Source: Golubevia sp. BC0850 (taxonomy: Eukaryota; Basidiomycota; Exobasidiomycetes; Golubeviales; Golubeviaceae). From it: a DNA stretch of 64,000 bases. The stretch spans positions 62,001 to 126,000 of the forward strand of contig JAAVVG010000019.1 of NCBI GenBank assembly GCA_012976225.1, read 5' to 3'. Under the pieces are notes generated by a model. The model worked only from the letters and a program-made list of their open reading frames with translations. It searched no databases and was not told where the DNA came from. A program made the position numbers and the translations under genes. Positions 21,264-32,318 of this stretch are shown piece by piece; position 1 is the stretch's first letter; every line of letters starts with the position of its first letter.

Positions 21264-22037
21264 TCAGTGATGAGGAGGACGACCTCTTGCGTGTCTCTCG
21301 TGGTGGTGATGATGAGAGTGAGGTGGATGAGGCGGATGAGCGAAAGCCGCTCCGTGCATACCTTCACGAGCCCCTTGAATACCTCCGGCTCCAAAGATTC
21401 CAAAGTCTCCATCCAGAGGTCCTGACGGAGCTGGGAAGCGACGTGGACGAGGATGAGCTGCCCTCTCGAAATGGTGATGATGGTGATGACGACAGCCGCC
21501 ATGTCCTCCATGACCTTTTCCTGGTCCATCATGACCTTCCTTAGGGTGACGATCTCTACGATGAGGAGGATTCGGAGATGAAGAACCTTCTTGAATAGTC
21601 TCAGATTCGCTCAGTTCTTCCCAGTCGGACTCAGAGTCAGAGTCGACAACTACTACATTGTCTCCACTGTCTCTGCAACACCCTTCTCTCGACCCTCTCC
21701 CTCTCTCTCTTCCTCCCATTCCTCTACCACCTCCCATTCCTCTACCAGGACCTCTTCCAAATGATCCAAATTCATGGGTGAATGGAGGAGGACCGAATCC
21801 AGCACGTCCGTGAGGTCCATAGGGTGGTGAATGAGATTGTTGATGTGGGTGATGATGGAAATGGAATCCTCCCCTTCCACCTCTGCCTGGACCTCCCATT
21901 CCAAATCCTCTTGAGGCAGCTCCGAATCCACCTCTTGAAGGATGGTGGTGGTGATGGTGATGGTGAGAAGAGCCACGGTGGCCGAAGCCAAAGGGGGGGA
22001 CTCCAAAGTAGTGAGGTTGAGGTTGATGGGCGAACAT
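21264..22037 (-). CDS. His/Gly/Arg-rich protein with SUMO-interaction-like motif, copy 1
   Basis: Not a named family. Single exon, 257 aa. The N-terminus is MFAHQPQPHYFGVPPFGFG, then a run of eight His near residue 25. RG/RGG-like stretches follow (GMGGPGRGGRGGFHF; GRGMGGGRGMGGRERGRG) and then REGCC. The core NVVVVDSDSESDWEELSESE is a hydrophobic beta-like run next to acidic serines, the layout of a SUMO-interacting motif with casein-kinase sites. A Pro/His/Arg block (SSSPNPPHRRDRHPKEG), further His runs and a C-terminus ending RPPHH complete it. There is no signal peptide or membrane segment. His and RG composition suggest metal or RNA binding and phase separation (inference). A diverged copy with duplicated flanks lies 30 kb away (51495-52242), so the gene is real. 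Other frames on this strand are also open because of the repeats; the conserved frame is the one given. Confidence 0.75.
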   Translation of the reverse strand: MFAHQPQPHYFGVPPFGFGHRGSSHHHHHHHHPSRGGFGAASRGFGMGGPGRGGRGGFHFHHHPHQQSHSPPYGPHGRAGFGPPPFTHEFGSFGRGPGRGMGGGRGMGGRERGRGSREGCCRDSGDNVVVVDSDSESDWEELSESETIQEGSSSPNPPHRRDRHPKEGHDGPGKGHGGHGGCRHHHHHHFERAAHPRPRRFPAPSGPLDGDFGIFGAGGIQGAREGMHGAAFAHPPHPPHSHHHHHERHARGRPPHH

Positions 22038-22093
22038 TGTGAGAGAGTGAAGTTCAAAGGTGAAGAAACTGAGGCATGAATTAAAGTGGTCTC

Positions 22094-22102
22094 CCTTTTA
22101 TA
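22094..22102 (-). promoter_or_regulatory. TATA box of the His-rich gene, copy 1
   Basis: TATAAAAGG on the minus strand, about 57-65 bp before the ATG at 22037. The same element, inside the longer shared string CTATAAAAGGGAG, sits upstream of the second copy. Conservation in both copies supports function. Confidence 0.6.
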
Positions 22103-22427
22103 GCTTTTCACTTCCACGTCCACGACTGAGGAACTGCGCTGGAGGCTGTGACTCGGCAGAGGCTGAGCAGAAAAGTTCGCTAAGAGTTCTTCTCTTCCTC
22201 TACTAGCCTATCACTTTACCTCACTAAATCAGAGAACAAGATCTTGCTAGCGACGAAGTAAACGATTTGAATGGGAGTAGTCACTCGACTCGAACGTTGA
22301 ACGTTGAACAAGGCTTCTTCCCACGGCTTCTTCCCACTCACTCTTCTTCAACCTCCCCCTTGATCTCTCTCAAAGATTCTATAAGTCAAGTCAGTTCTAA
22401 GTGATTTCAAATCCATATCTATCTATA
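22103..22427. promoter_or_regulatory. Upstream region of His-rich copy 1 / 3' flank of GDA1
   Basis: No gene. The part next to the TATA box is partly alignable with the region upstream of copy 2 (52320-52400), for example GCGAA/TTCGC and CTGAG segments. A short direct repeat, CACGGCTTCTTCCCAC-like, lies at about 22308-22340. Otherwise nothing recognised. Confidence 0.4.
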
Positions 22428-24527
22428 CTACCTCTTACAAATCCCTCCATCTTCTTCCAACACAGCTAATTGAGCACCTAAACACCAACCCAATTCAACC
22501 TCACCAATTTTCTTCGCCACATTGATTTCTCTCTCTCCATCCAATTCATATCCCAAACTTAATAAACCATGCATGAAAGTTAAGTCCAAACATAATTCAG
22601 GTTTGTCTTTCAAAAGTGTGATAGCTTCCGGAAATCTCTCCTCCGGAAACCTTGAAGCCCAAGTTTTAGGACTTGAACAAACGTCTCTAGCTAATGAAGC
22701 TAATTGAGAGATTGTGAAAGAAGAAGTGAAACCCAAAGGAGACAATCGATCGTAGAAGAAAGATAAAGCTATGATTGGGGATTGAGCAAAAGCGGTTGTT
22801 AGAGATGGTTGATAAACTCCTGCGAAAGAACATTGTCCTGTGTCGCAGTGACTATGAAGAGAGAGTTGGGAATGGAAGATAGGAGGAGAGGAGGGCGAGG
22901 TAGAAGGAAAAGTTGAAGCTGCGTCAGCTCCATTTCCCACAGAACTCTAAAGCTCTCTCGATTCTCCTTCTCCAACCTCTCGGGATCTCAGAATACTCAC
23001 GCATCTTTATTCATCATAACCTCAACGAGCCTCTTACAGGCATCAAATCCACCTTCAGTTCCTTCAATTATCACTTCCACATTTTCATCGATTTTCCCAC
23101 TTTGGGGAATTTCAACTTTCTTAGTTTTCCCTTCAGCGAAACAAGGAGAAGGAATTCTAACCCCTTGAGAATATCCACCACTAAGTTCTGAAGGTGCACT
23201 ACCAGTTCTAACTGCTGAAGGTTTAGAATAAGAATAGGCAAATGCAGTTAAAGCGTTGATTGATTTTCTGGCTTGCATGAGTCCATAACCTAGGTATGAA
23301 TTTTGATAGAGTGTGTAGGAAGAGGAACCAAAGTCTGAAAGAGAGTGGGGGTCAAGTGAGACTTAGAGATTCGGAGAGAGAAAGAAGGAAGGGGAAAAGA
23401 AACCAACTCACTTTCAAGTTTATAAACATGTTCACCTTCTCTCATCCCTTGATCACCACCTTTAAAAACCGGTTCAAAAACGATTTGAGTAGAGCCACCG
23501 CCTAAATCCATTACAGCAGCAGTTTTGAATTTCTTCCCACCATTCCCAATTCGATTCAAAAGGTAATTCACTGTGATCCAAGCGAAAACTCCTTCATCTC
23601 TACCTTGCATGATTTCGATTCCTTTTCCACTTCCACTTCCATTTCCATTACCAACAACAGAGTTTTCTTTTAATCCTTGAATTGCGACTCCCTTGCCTTT
23701 TCCATCAGCCACTGGGAAAGGATATTCAGTTTCCAACATTTTTCTAACGCTAGATAGAATTGCATCGCTCTTTGTAGGTCCAATCAGTCTTAAACCTGCA
23801 GTTGCTTTCACTTGAATTGGAGAACAAGATCGAAGAGTTTTTGGAATTTTGGAAAGTGCTGAATTTAAGAGAGGTCGAAGAGATGAAGCTGCTCCTGATG
23901 GATCGTTTTCGAAATCTGATAGACCTCCTTGAATCATTTGGAAATATTCGTCTTCTAATTCTGGAGCTGGGGAACAGAAATTGAACTTCGAAAGATGAGG
24001 ATAGAGCTGGGTTTCAGTATGTGGAACTTCAGACTTTCCGAGCTCTCCTCTCCTTTGATCGACTATTCTTCAACTTTGAAAGTAGATCGAGATGGAGCTA
24101 CCCATCATTCGATCAGACTTGCCTCAAAGCTTTACTGGCGGGGTTCCACAATCTCTCATATGGCACTGACCTTATAAACATGAACTCTACTACCCGAACT
24201 TCCAGCATCAATCATCACAGCATATTGAACCAAAGGTCTTTTACCGCCATTCTTATCTTTTGAATTTGGATCCTGAGTTTCCAATGTACACCTAGTAGTC
24301 AACAAAGGGTCTTGATGTAAAGGAGGTGGCATCCTAACCATCTCCAACAAACCAGTCGGTTTCCTAAGATAATCATCCAAAACCTGATTTCCTTTATTTT
24401 CAACGTAATCTACTACACCTTTCCTTCTATCTTTTGGACCTAATAACCATAAACAAGTGAATAAAGCAAGTGTGAGAAGCAGAAGTTTACGATAACCTCC
24501 AGAGAATAAGGATCTGGCTATCGACAT
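22428..24527 (-). CDS. GDA1: Golgi guanosine-diphosphatase (GDA1/CD39 apyrase family)
   Basis: Hydrolyses GDP to GMP in the Golgi lumen, which lets GMP leave in exchange for GDP-mannose during glycosylation. Exons run to about 24171, then 23985-23412, 23334-23001 and 22944-22428. From the first ATG in frame (24527) the protein begins MSIARSLFSGGYRK and then one membrane segment (LLLLTLALFTCLWLL), a type II anchor. Apyrase conserved regions are all present: VMIDAGSSGSRVHVY, KATAGLRLIG, DEGVFAWITVNYLL, VMDLGGGSTQIVFE, and GWCLGAQLA near the end. NSYLGYGLMQARK and CDTGQCSFAGVYQPSL are also family-typical. The same frame stays open upstream of 24527 for 88 Ser-rich codons to a GTG at 24791 without another ATG. 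The true start could therefore lie in an unseen upstream exon. Confidence 0.93.
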
Positions 24528-24929
24528 TTTGGAAGGTGAAGGTCGGTTTCGATGGCAATATCTTATGGATCTTGAAGAAGAAGCTGGGGGTAAGGATGAA
24601 GCTGAAAAGGTTGAATTGGATGAAGTTGAAGATGAAGGTGAAGAAGGTGGTGAAGTTCGTCGTTTTGATGATCCGAAGAATGACTTCTTGGAATTGGAAT
24701 TGGAGGTAGAAGATGGTAGGAAGGAACCACTCTCTGCTTGGGATAGCTCAAGCGACTCCTTTCGTGAATAGTTGGTCTTGGAAAGTGACACGTTGGGCGG
24801 AAAAGAGAAGGAGAAGAAGAAGAATAGAAGAGAAGGAGAAGGAGAGCATAAGAAGAGGGATAGAGTTCCCTTGGAAGTTTCAGAAGTTCTTCGTTCCCTC
24901 CCAACGTTGCCAAATCTGCCAACCTTTAA

Positions 24930-26271
24930 ATGTGTTGCATCTTCCTCTCAATTTCTCATCCAATCTATCAATTCATCTTAATTTCAAACCGAGATGAATT
25001 CTTAAAGCGTTCCACTCGATCTTCTCAATGGCATTCCTTCCCAACTCCAACTCAAATCTTACAATCTCAACAATCTCCTTCATCTTCTCCCTCTTCACTC
25101 TCCCTCTCCCTCTCCTCTTCTAATCGGAATCGGATACTAAGCGGAATAGACTCAGATACATCAGGAGGTGGTACTTGGTTAGGAATCACTTCTTCAGGTA
25201 AATTTGGTGCTTTAACCAACTTTACCGAGATCAAACCTCCTCCTTTACCTCAAGATAGAGGTCTTGAAAACTATAGAAGTAGAGGTGGTTTGGTTAAAGA
25301 TTGGTTGATTGAACAAATCGATGAGAAAAAACCTGATGAAAGTAAGGTGGAAGCTAAAGATTATCTTGAAAAAGTGTCAAATCAATCGGATGAATATCCA
25401 GGATTCAATTTGTTAATTGGAGAGTTGGCTAGAAACTTGGAGGAAGAGGTCAAAATCGGGTACTTAAGTAACAGAGAAGAAAAAGTTAAGAATCAAAAAG
25501 GAGATGGTAGGAATGATGTGACTTTCCCTTCTGCGAAGAGATTGGATTTAAATCAAGGAGGTAGAGTTTATTCAGTACCTTCTACTGATACAAAGATTGA
25601 GAATCAGATTAATAGAGATAAAATGAATCAGACTAGACAGATAGAAACTGGTTGTGAGAGTTGTGGATTAAGTAATTCAGTTCTAGATGATCGATGGGAG
25701 AAGGTCAATCAAGGAAACCTAGATTTCGAGAAGGTTCTACAAGACCATTTAGATATCCAAGGAAAAGGTTTTGAAGAAGATAAGATGATAGAAGAGCTCT
25801 TTGGAATCTTGGGGTGAGTTTTTGTGAACAAAACCGACGATGCAAAATTCCCTTGCCAAATTGGTCCTTGATCAGGCTTTCTCTTTTCCGTTCTCACTCA
25901 AATCTCTTTTGCTTCTTTTCTTCCAAATTCTCCTTTCTTTGGCTATCTCGGATGGGATCAATCTCTTTGGATCTCCTGAACACAACTCCAGAACCTCAAC
26001 AGTTGAAACCATCACTTCTCGTCAGGAAATGAAATCTTCAATCTTGATCCCACCTTTTCAGATCAGTGAGAACTGGTATGCTACTAGAACTTCTACCGTC
26101 TTACTGGTTGAAAGACCGAAGCCTGGAACTTTGACGAGAGATGAAGAGAAGATTAAGGCTAGATGGATTGAAAGAGACATTTTCGTTTTGAGTGGACAGG
26201 GAGAACCGATTAGAGCGGAGGATGATGGTAGGAAGGGGGAGAGAAGATGGGAGTGGGAGTTGGAAGGTTAA
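24930..26271 (+). CDS. TANGO2 / NRDE-family protein
   Basis: Ser/Thr-rich NRDE-domain protein of the TANGO2 family, linked in animals to Golgi organisation, heme transport and metabolic crisis; the biochemical role is unsettled. Exon 1 (24930-25813) starts with the hallmark MCCIFLSISHPIYQFILISN followed by RDEF (the NRDE motif). Then come SGGGTWLGITSSGKFGALTN, another family signature, and YPGFNLLIGELARN. Exon 2 (about 25992-26271) supplies SILIPPFQISENWYATRTST and VLLVERPK, the usual C-terminal strand (GTRTxTVLL). The 178-bp intron joins ILG to TSTVET in frame. The N-terminal Cys next to the initiator Met is conserved. The gene is divergent from GDA1; the ATG lies 139 bp from the GDA1 frame's upstream limit. 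Confidence 0.9.
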
Positions 26272-26784
26272 AGCAAGGGGCGAGGAGAATTGGGTGACGA
26301 AAAGTTGGAGATTGTGTCGGTACTTTTGTAGTGACAAGTGGCAACGACACTCCTGAAATTCCGTCCAAGTCGATTACTCTTCTTTACGGTTTTCGATTTG
26401 ATTTCGAGTCAGAACTACGGGCTGTTCGAGGAAGAAAGGATCTCGGAAAAACAAGAGCGTAACATCGGGAGGGTTGTTCTGAAATGAGGTTGAAAAGTAG
26501 GCTCTCTTTCGAGGACCAGAGTGTTTTCACACTCATAAGGCCAGCAGAGGAGAAAAGGTTAGCTCTTGGGTTATTAATCAAAGCTAGCTGATAAGATGAG
26601 GAGAGGGAATTGTGATTGGAAGTGCGCTATCAGCTCCTGTCCGCGCAATCTGGTCTCAAGTGTGCTGGATCTAATCTTGTCACTGATCCAGCACAGATGC
26701 CGGTCACTCCAAGCAAAATGAAATCCCCTTCTCCTTCTTCCCTGTTGATCCTTCTATTCTCCAAAATCAAGTTGAAAGAGTAAA
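26272..26784. promoter_or_regulatory. Upstream region of HapX with two GATA-type sites
   Basis: No gene seen. Two copies of AGCTGATA lie in opposite orientation: AGCTGATAAG at 26586-26595 (plus) and its reverse form GCTATCAGCT at 26626-26635. Fungal iron GATA repressors (SreA, Urbs1, Cir1 class) bind ATCWGATAA-like sites and repress HapX genes when iron is plentiful. The match here is partial (GATAA core), so this is a candidate only. Confidence 0.35.
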
Positions 26785-29353
26785 ATGTCGAATAGAAGTA
26801 GAACGTTAAGTTCAATGAGACTGTTAGCACCAGCACCAGCATCATCTCCATCTCCATCTTCTTCTTCTTTCCCAGTTCTTGAACCAAGACTTTCTTCAAC
26901 TCGAAAGACGATACCAATCTCAATCGCATCAAAACCTGTTTTAACTTCAAGTTATTCAAATTCAGATTCTCAAGCTTCAGGATCAGGATCAGGATCTGCT
27001 AGCTCACCTTCAACTTCACCTCCAGATTCTAATCATCAAAAGGCTGCGAATCTTGTTGTCAATCGAGGTCTGAGGCCTAATTCTTCCAGTAACATCTCAA
27101 ATGAATCTAGTGCACAAATCAAGCTTACCTCTTCTGGGAAAAGAAAAGATTCAGAAGGTGATTCATTGGCGAAACCTTCGAAGGAATGGGAAATTCCAAA
27201 AAGATCAAAACCGGGCAGAAAGGCCAGTACTGTGGAACCTCCAACTGTGAGTAATGTAATCCAATCTATCAATCAAAATTCCTAACAGAAGTCAGTTGAA
27301 TCGAGTTCGGAAGGGAGGGTTTGAATCAGCCAAGAAGCGAAAGATCAGCAAACGTAGCCAGCTACTAATCAGCCACCCCCCACCTCTCACACAGAAACGT
27401 AAAGCTCAGAACAGAGCATCTCAAAGAGCTTTCAGAGAAAGGAAACAGGATTACGTAACCTCTTTAGAACAAAAAATAGCAGCTTACGAAAATGAAGAAG
27501 TGACAAAATCAGTCGAATTACAGAAATTAGCTAGAAATCTGAGGGATGAAAATGAGAGGTTGAAATCTGAGAATTTAGAATTGAAGGAGAATTGTAGAGT
27601 TATAGGAGAAGAACTGAGATGGTTTAGAGAAGGGAATGGAAAAAGCCGAGAAGTAGATAAGGAGAGAGATAGGGATGGAGGATGTAGAGCTCCAACACAT
27701 GAAAAAGCAAGAGATGATGATGGAGATTATAGAATCGGTTTAAGAGATCTATCTACTGTTTATAAGAGGCCGGATAAGAATGGGAATGGAAGTGGGAATG
27801 TCAATGTCTTTCAAGGTCAAGGAGAATCATTCCCTTTGGATGGGATGGGAAGCTCTACTTCTAAATTAAGATCTTTATCTTTGGAATCCAATCTTTCTTC
27901 TGGTAAATCGGTGTCTTCAAATCAGAATCGCAATCAATCTCCAATCTCATCAACAAGTAGATTTAGAGTCAAATCAAATTTGAATCAACCTTCTTCTTCG
28001 AATAGTTTAAACCCAATGGCATGTCAAATCTCAGATAGGGATTGTGGATTTTGTACGGAAAGTAGTCCTTGTGTTTGTGCTGGTGAAGCCGAATTGAATT
28101 TAGAAGAGAATATGGAAGTTGATCTGAGTACAAGTAGTACGAGTTCTTCAAATTTGATCAGAGAGAGAACTACGACTGCTATTAGTGTTAACTCTTTGTT
28201 AGGTCCGGATTCTTCGACCCCTTTACCTGCTTACGCAATCAGGAAATTGATCAAACCTTCAAGTTTGAATGGGGAAAGGAAGTCGAAACCTAAGTTATGG
28301 GAAATTCATGAAGCTTCTTCTTCTACTTCAAGTCCAAACGTTCAGAAGAAACCAAAATTATGGTCTATAGTTCCAGCTTCCTTTTCAAATTTGAATTCGA
28401 AACAGATTTCTCCTTCAATCCAAAATCAACAAACTCAAAAACCAAACGGTTTCTCATTATCCTCTTTACCGTGTTCTGGAGATCCTTCAACTTGTTCGGC
28501 TTGTTCTCAAGATCCTGATTTAGCTATTTTCTGTGAAGCTATCAATGGAAACTTAAACGGTAGTTTGAAAGAACCTGCAGTTTTCAACGTTGGGAATTCA
28601 GTTAAGATTAATATCAGGAGGAAAGAAGAAGGTAAAGTTGCTGAGAATTCTAATAACAGTAAATTGTGGTCTTCTTCTCCTTCAAAATCAACATCAACAC
28701 TACAACAAAAACCTTCTTTCACTTTACCGCCACCTTCTACAATCCATTCTCATAGAAAAGAAACCATTCCTGAAGCTTGGGAAAAGATTCGTTCTCATCC
28801 TAAATTCAATCAATGGGATGGAGGTTTGAGTCTTTTGGCTGAGGTTGTTAGTGGTAGATCTAGTCCTGTTCCCTCAAAAGATTCAAGGCGAATCAATGTA
28901 AATCATGCTGATGGTGGTGAAAGATTTGGGTTCGAATCTACTGAAGCTTCAAGAAATTCAAATCTAACTTCAACTTCAACTTCTAAAAGACCTTCAATGA
29001 CTTTACAAAGAAAGATTTCAATCTCAAGAACTGGATCCAACTTGGATCCTAATTTGAAACTGGCTCCTTTGAATTCGACGGTTGAAACTGATAGGAACAG
29101 AATCAACAGCAATGACCAAGGAAATGGAACTGCAAATGGAAGTGGAAATGATGGAGATGAAACTTCTTCAATGGGCGATTTATCTGAAGAAAGAGAAAGA
29201 GACAGAGGGAATAAAAGAAGAAGACTTTATGTTGAAACTGAAGATGTTGATGATGCTTTGGCTTTACTTGATAGAGGAATTCTTCCTGATGAAAGGGAAA
29301 GAGAAAGAAGACCTGTTTTACCTTGCCCGTGTCCTTGGAAGCCTTCGGTTTGA
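26785..29353 (+). CDS. hapX: HapX-type bZIP iron regulator
   Basis: bZIP subunit of the CCAAT-binding complex that represses iron-consuming pathways and induces siderophore/iron uptake during iron starvation. Two exons (26785-27246, 27395-29353) give about 806 aa. The Hap4-like CBC-binding motif SKEWEIPKRSKPGRK lies at about residues 132-146. The basic region KRKAQNRASQRAFRERKQD begins at residue 155, right after the splice junction, followed by a leucine-zipper coiled coil (LEQKIAAYENEEV to LELKENCRVIGEELRWF). Two HapX cysteine-rich regions follow: DCGFCTESSPCVC near residue 370 and CSGDPSTCSACSQDPDLAIFC near 517. These are the clusters thought to sense iron as Fe-S. The rest is Ser/Asn-rich. 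The combination of Hap4 motif, AP-1-like bZIP and GFCxxxxPCVC is specific for HapX and excludes Yap1. Confidence 0.93.
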
Positions 29354-30474
29354 TTCTTGATACAAATCTAAATGGTCAATTCAAATGTAAATAGTCTTTA
29401 GTTCTCAGCTTGTGCTTTTAGTAAACGCTTCACATTCTTTCCTCTCACTTTTTGTAGTAGCACCCATTCAACCTTTTGTACTCAGTACGGTATCTTTTGC
29501 TTTCACATCTCGAATTATAGTCTCTGGTTTCTCTCAGTCTCATTTCTCGTGTCTGAATATTCATTTGACATTTCGAGAACCCAGGAAAGTAAAAACAAAA
29601 CAAAAAAGGCCAATACGAAAGCGATCTACGAGAGGAATTGGAAAATTTGGGAGTTGGAACTGGCGTGGTTAGACTAAAAGGGGAGAAAAAAATAGAGTAC
29701 ATTGATAAAGCTTGCATTATTCTGGAAGGGCGAGAGGGGTTGGAAGAGTCGGGGGGGGGGGAGTTGGCGTGAGGGGTTGAAGAGGATTCGAAGAATTGCA
29801 AGTACTAGCACTGGCAGTTATTCGATTCTGAATTTTCTTGTTTTCTCTTACTGATTCATCGAGCAATCGACACTTGAAGGATTGAAGCTTACGCTACCCC
29901 TCATTAAATCTTCATAGTACTTTAAAATACGGAATTAGAGCAATACCAGACTAGAAATTTCTTCCATTCTGTTAATTCTCATCATTTCTGTCCTTCTTCA
30001 GAGCAGCAATGGAATTGTGGGATTTGAATCTAGATAAAGCACGGATCTCTGACATCTTGAGGATAGAAATGGGATGAGAAGAGATTTGATCTAGATTTTA
30101 GAATGATTGCTGACTGGCTTCTGTGTTCAATTAAAGCCTCCACCTCTCTCCGTGTTAGGACTGGAGAGAACAGACTCATGGAGGAAGACGATGGTTGGTT
30201 GTTGTTATAGTTGTTGATTTTCTTGATTGTTAATTTTCTTGATCCTTGAGCAGAAGCTGGATTAATTCGATTCCGCCACTGTTCCCTTCTGTTTCGTTCC
30301 CATTCGATTCTTCTTTCTTTTTTTCTTTCTTTCTTGTGTTCTTCCGAATAATCTCTGGTTCTTCTAAATCCTTCTCAAGAGCATCGTTTGAGACCACCGA
30401 CTGCTCTTTTCCTCTCACCCATTCTCTTCCTCCCAATTCGAAGTTCTGTTCCCCTCGAATGACTGAGTAGATCC
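29354..30474. other. Intergenic between convergent HapX and endosulfine genes
   Basis: About 1.1 kb with no supported gene. It should contain both 3' UTRs. A G run of about 13 bases lies at 29749-29761. Short frames such as the minus one at 29801-29445 have no recognisable content and no plausible start. Confidence 0.45.
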
Positions 30475-31802
30475 TTATTCGGTCATTTCTTGATCATTGG
30501 CTCCAACTTCTTCTCTTCCAAGACTGCTACCTTCCTTAGAAGGACTACCGGCATTTCCGGATGCAGTTGGGAAAGCAGAGACTTGAGCAGCAGAACCGCT
30601 TCTTCCAGGCATGTTGATAGGAGAGGTGACGCCTCCTACTCCCATTCCGTTAGGGTTGGATGGAGAAGAAGCTGGGATTGAACCACTGCAGCCAGGAGAA
30701 GAAACAGTAGAAGCGTGAGGAATGCTTTCAGGATTTGGGATGGCGGTTCCTACGTCTTGCTGAGGAGCTTTTCCAGCTTTGGAGAGGGCGTAGTCTCCGG
30801 AATCGAAGTATTTGCGTTCCTGAGAGTCCAAGTAGAGTGTAGAGAAATTCGATTGGGGGGGGGGGGACAATAGAGAAAGAGAGGGATGTTGGGTTAGAAT
30901 GTATGCGATAGAGCTCCAGATCCTCGAGCTGCGATCTCAACTCCTGATTGGAGATCACAGCACTCTCGTGCAACTTTTTCCATTTGATCCTTCAAGATCC
31001 GACCCCGGATCTGGGGAGGGATCGAAGAGGACAGAGACACAATCCTATCTGGCTTTCCCGCGGTTCCCCTCCCTCCTCCTGCCCTATCACATTAAGGGAC
31101 TGTTGAGCTTGAAGACTATAGCATTTTTCCAATATCTATCCTTTTCATTTTTGATTCTTCAGCTGGTTGTCAACTCTACTCCCAAGAATGCAATCTTTAT
31201 TTAGCAACACAGCAAGAACTCCTGTGATCCCTCCACTTCCGCTCCATCGATGATTGTGAAAGCATAGAGTTAAGGATACTCACCTTCAATTTGTTTCCTA
31301 GTAGATCCTTACGATTTGGTAGTTTCCCGTACAAACGGAACAGCTTCTGTTCCTCCTCGGTCAGGGACTGTGGGTTTTGGATTGAGTGACGAGCAATAAG
31401 TTGACCAAGTGAGCGGCCACCAAGAATGAGACCGAAGAGAACCAACAGACAGAATAAAGAAAGATTTCCGAGATGTTTTAGTCAGTTGAAATGAAGAGGA
31501 AGGTTGCCTGTATCCAATTAGGGAAGCGAGCCTCCCTTTTGACCCTTAGGTAGTGGAAGATTGCTACATCAAAACCCATCGTTGACCGCAAGAAGTAATG
31601 AAGGCTCAAAGTAGCTATATGAGGATCCTAGTTCTGCGAAATTGCAGTCCCGCACGCAACCAGGCGAAGGTAGCCCGAGCAGAGAGACATCTGGGCAACT
31701 CTTGAGATCAGTCCGACCTCTGCTTACTTCCCTTTCTTCTACCTCATCCTCTGCATACATACTCACACTGACATCGACCTTGTTGCGTTGGGCTGGAAGC
31801 AT
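30475..31802 (-). CDS. IGO1: Endosulfine family protein (Igo1/2, PP2A-B55 inhibitor)
   Basis: Phosphorylated by Greatwall/Rim15 kinase, endosulfines inhibit PP2A-B55, controlling quiescence entry, mRNA stability and mitosis. Three exons: 31802-31767 (MLPAQRNKVDVS), 31367-31284 (SLTEEEQKLFRLYGKLPNRK and DLLGNKLK) and 30819-30475, which opens ERKYFDSGDYALSKAGK. They total 465 nt, so 154 aa. The FDSGDY motif with its target serine is intact, as is the LFRLYGKLP helix. The C-terminus is a Ser/Gly/Pro-rich tail. Introns of 399 and 464 bp are long for this window. The first exon is short and was chosen because its VDVS end joins SLTEEE in phase and MLPAQ resembles other fungal endosulfine starts; it is less certain than the rest. 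Confidence 0.88.
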
Positions 31803-32318
31803 CGTTCTAATCGGAGCTTGAATTAGGGTTGCAAGACTTGATGGATCTTGATTGGATAGCCAAAAGAAGGTTGAGATTAGACCCACCTGCTGCTGGAAAG
31901 TTGATAGAAAAGTCTGGAAGACTTATTCTTTTACTTGATTTGAGCTGTCTTTGATCTGGATATGTACTTTCTTTGCGTCTCGACTTTCTTCTTTGAGTTG
32001 GTAGAAAACAGTTAATGGGATGGAGAGAAGGAGCAACAGGCACCAGAGCGAGCCTACAATCTCGTTCGCTTTTCACAACAGTTTCCTTTTTTCTTTCTTG
32101 TTTCATTTTGTGTTGTGATTCTTTCAGTCGCTAACAATTACAATTTAGACTCTTGGCAAGAGAGAAAAAAACAGAGGGAGTCGGCATTTTTGGTGATTTT
32201 TGGTGAGAAGAGTTGTACATAAACTAGTCGGGGGGGGAATGAAGAACGAGAGTGCGAGTTGTGATGGTAACCATTGGAATTGTAAATTGAAACCTGGAGA
32301 CAGTAGATCCAACTAAGA
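31803..32318. promoter_or_regulatory. Upstream region of endosulfine / 3' flank of Ebp1 gene
   Basis: No gene supported. A G run (8-9 bases) lies near 32231. Probable 3' UTR of the Ebp1 homologue and promoter of the endosulfine gene, both on the minus strand. Confidence 0.4.

Noticed and set aside
21653-22123. Overlapping 156-codon frame on the same strand as His-rich copy 1
   Set aside because: It is a by-product of the His/Gly codon repeats. The other frame is the one conserved in copy 2.
29749-29761. G run as a possible G-quadruplex
   Set aside because: A single homopolymer in an intergenic 3' region, without spaced G blocks. Likely a slippage tract.
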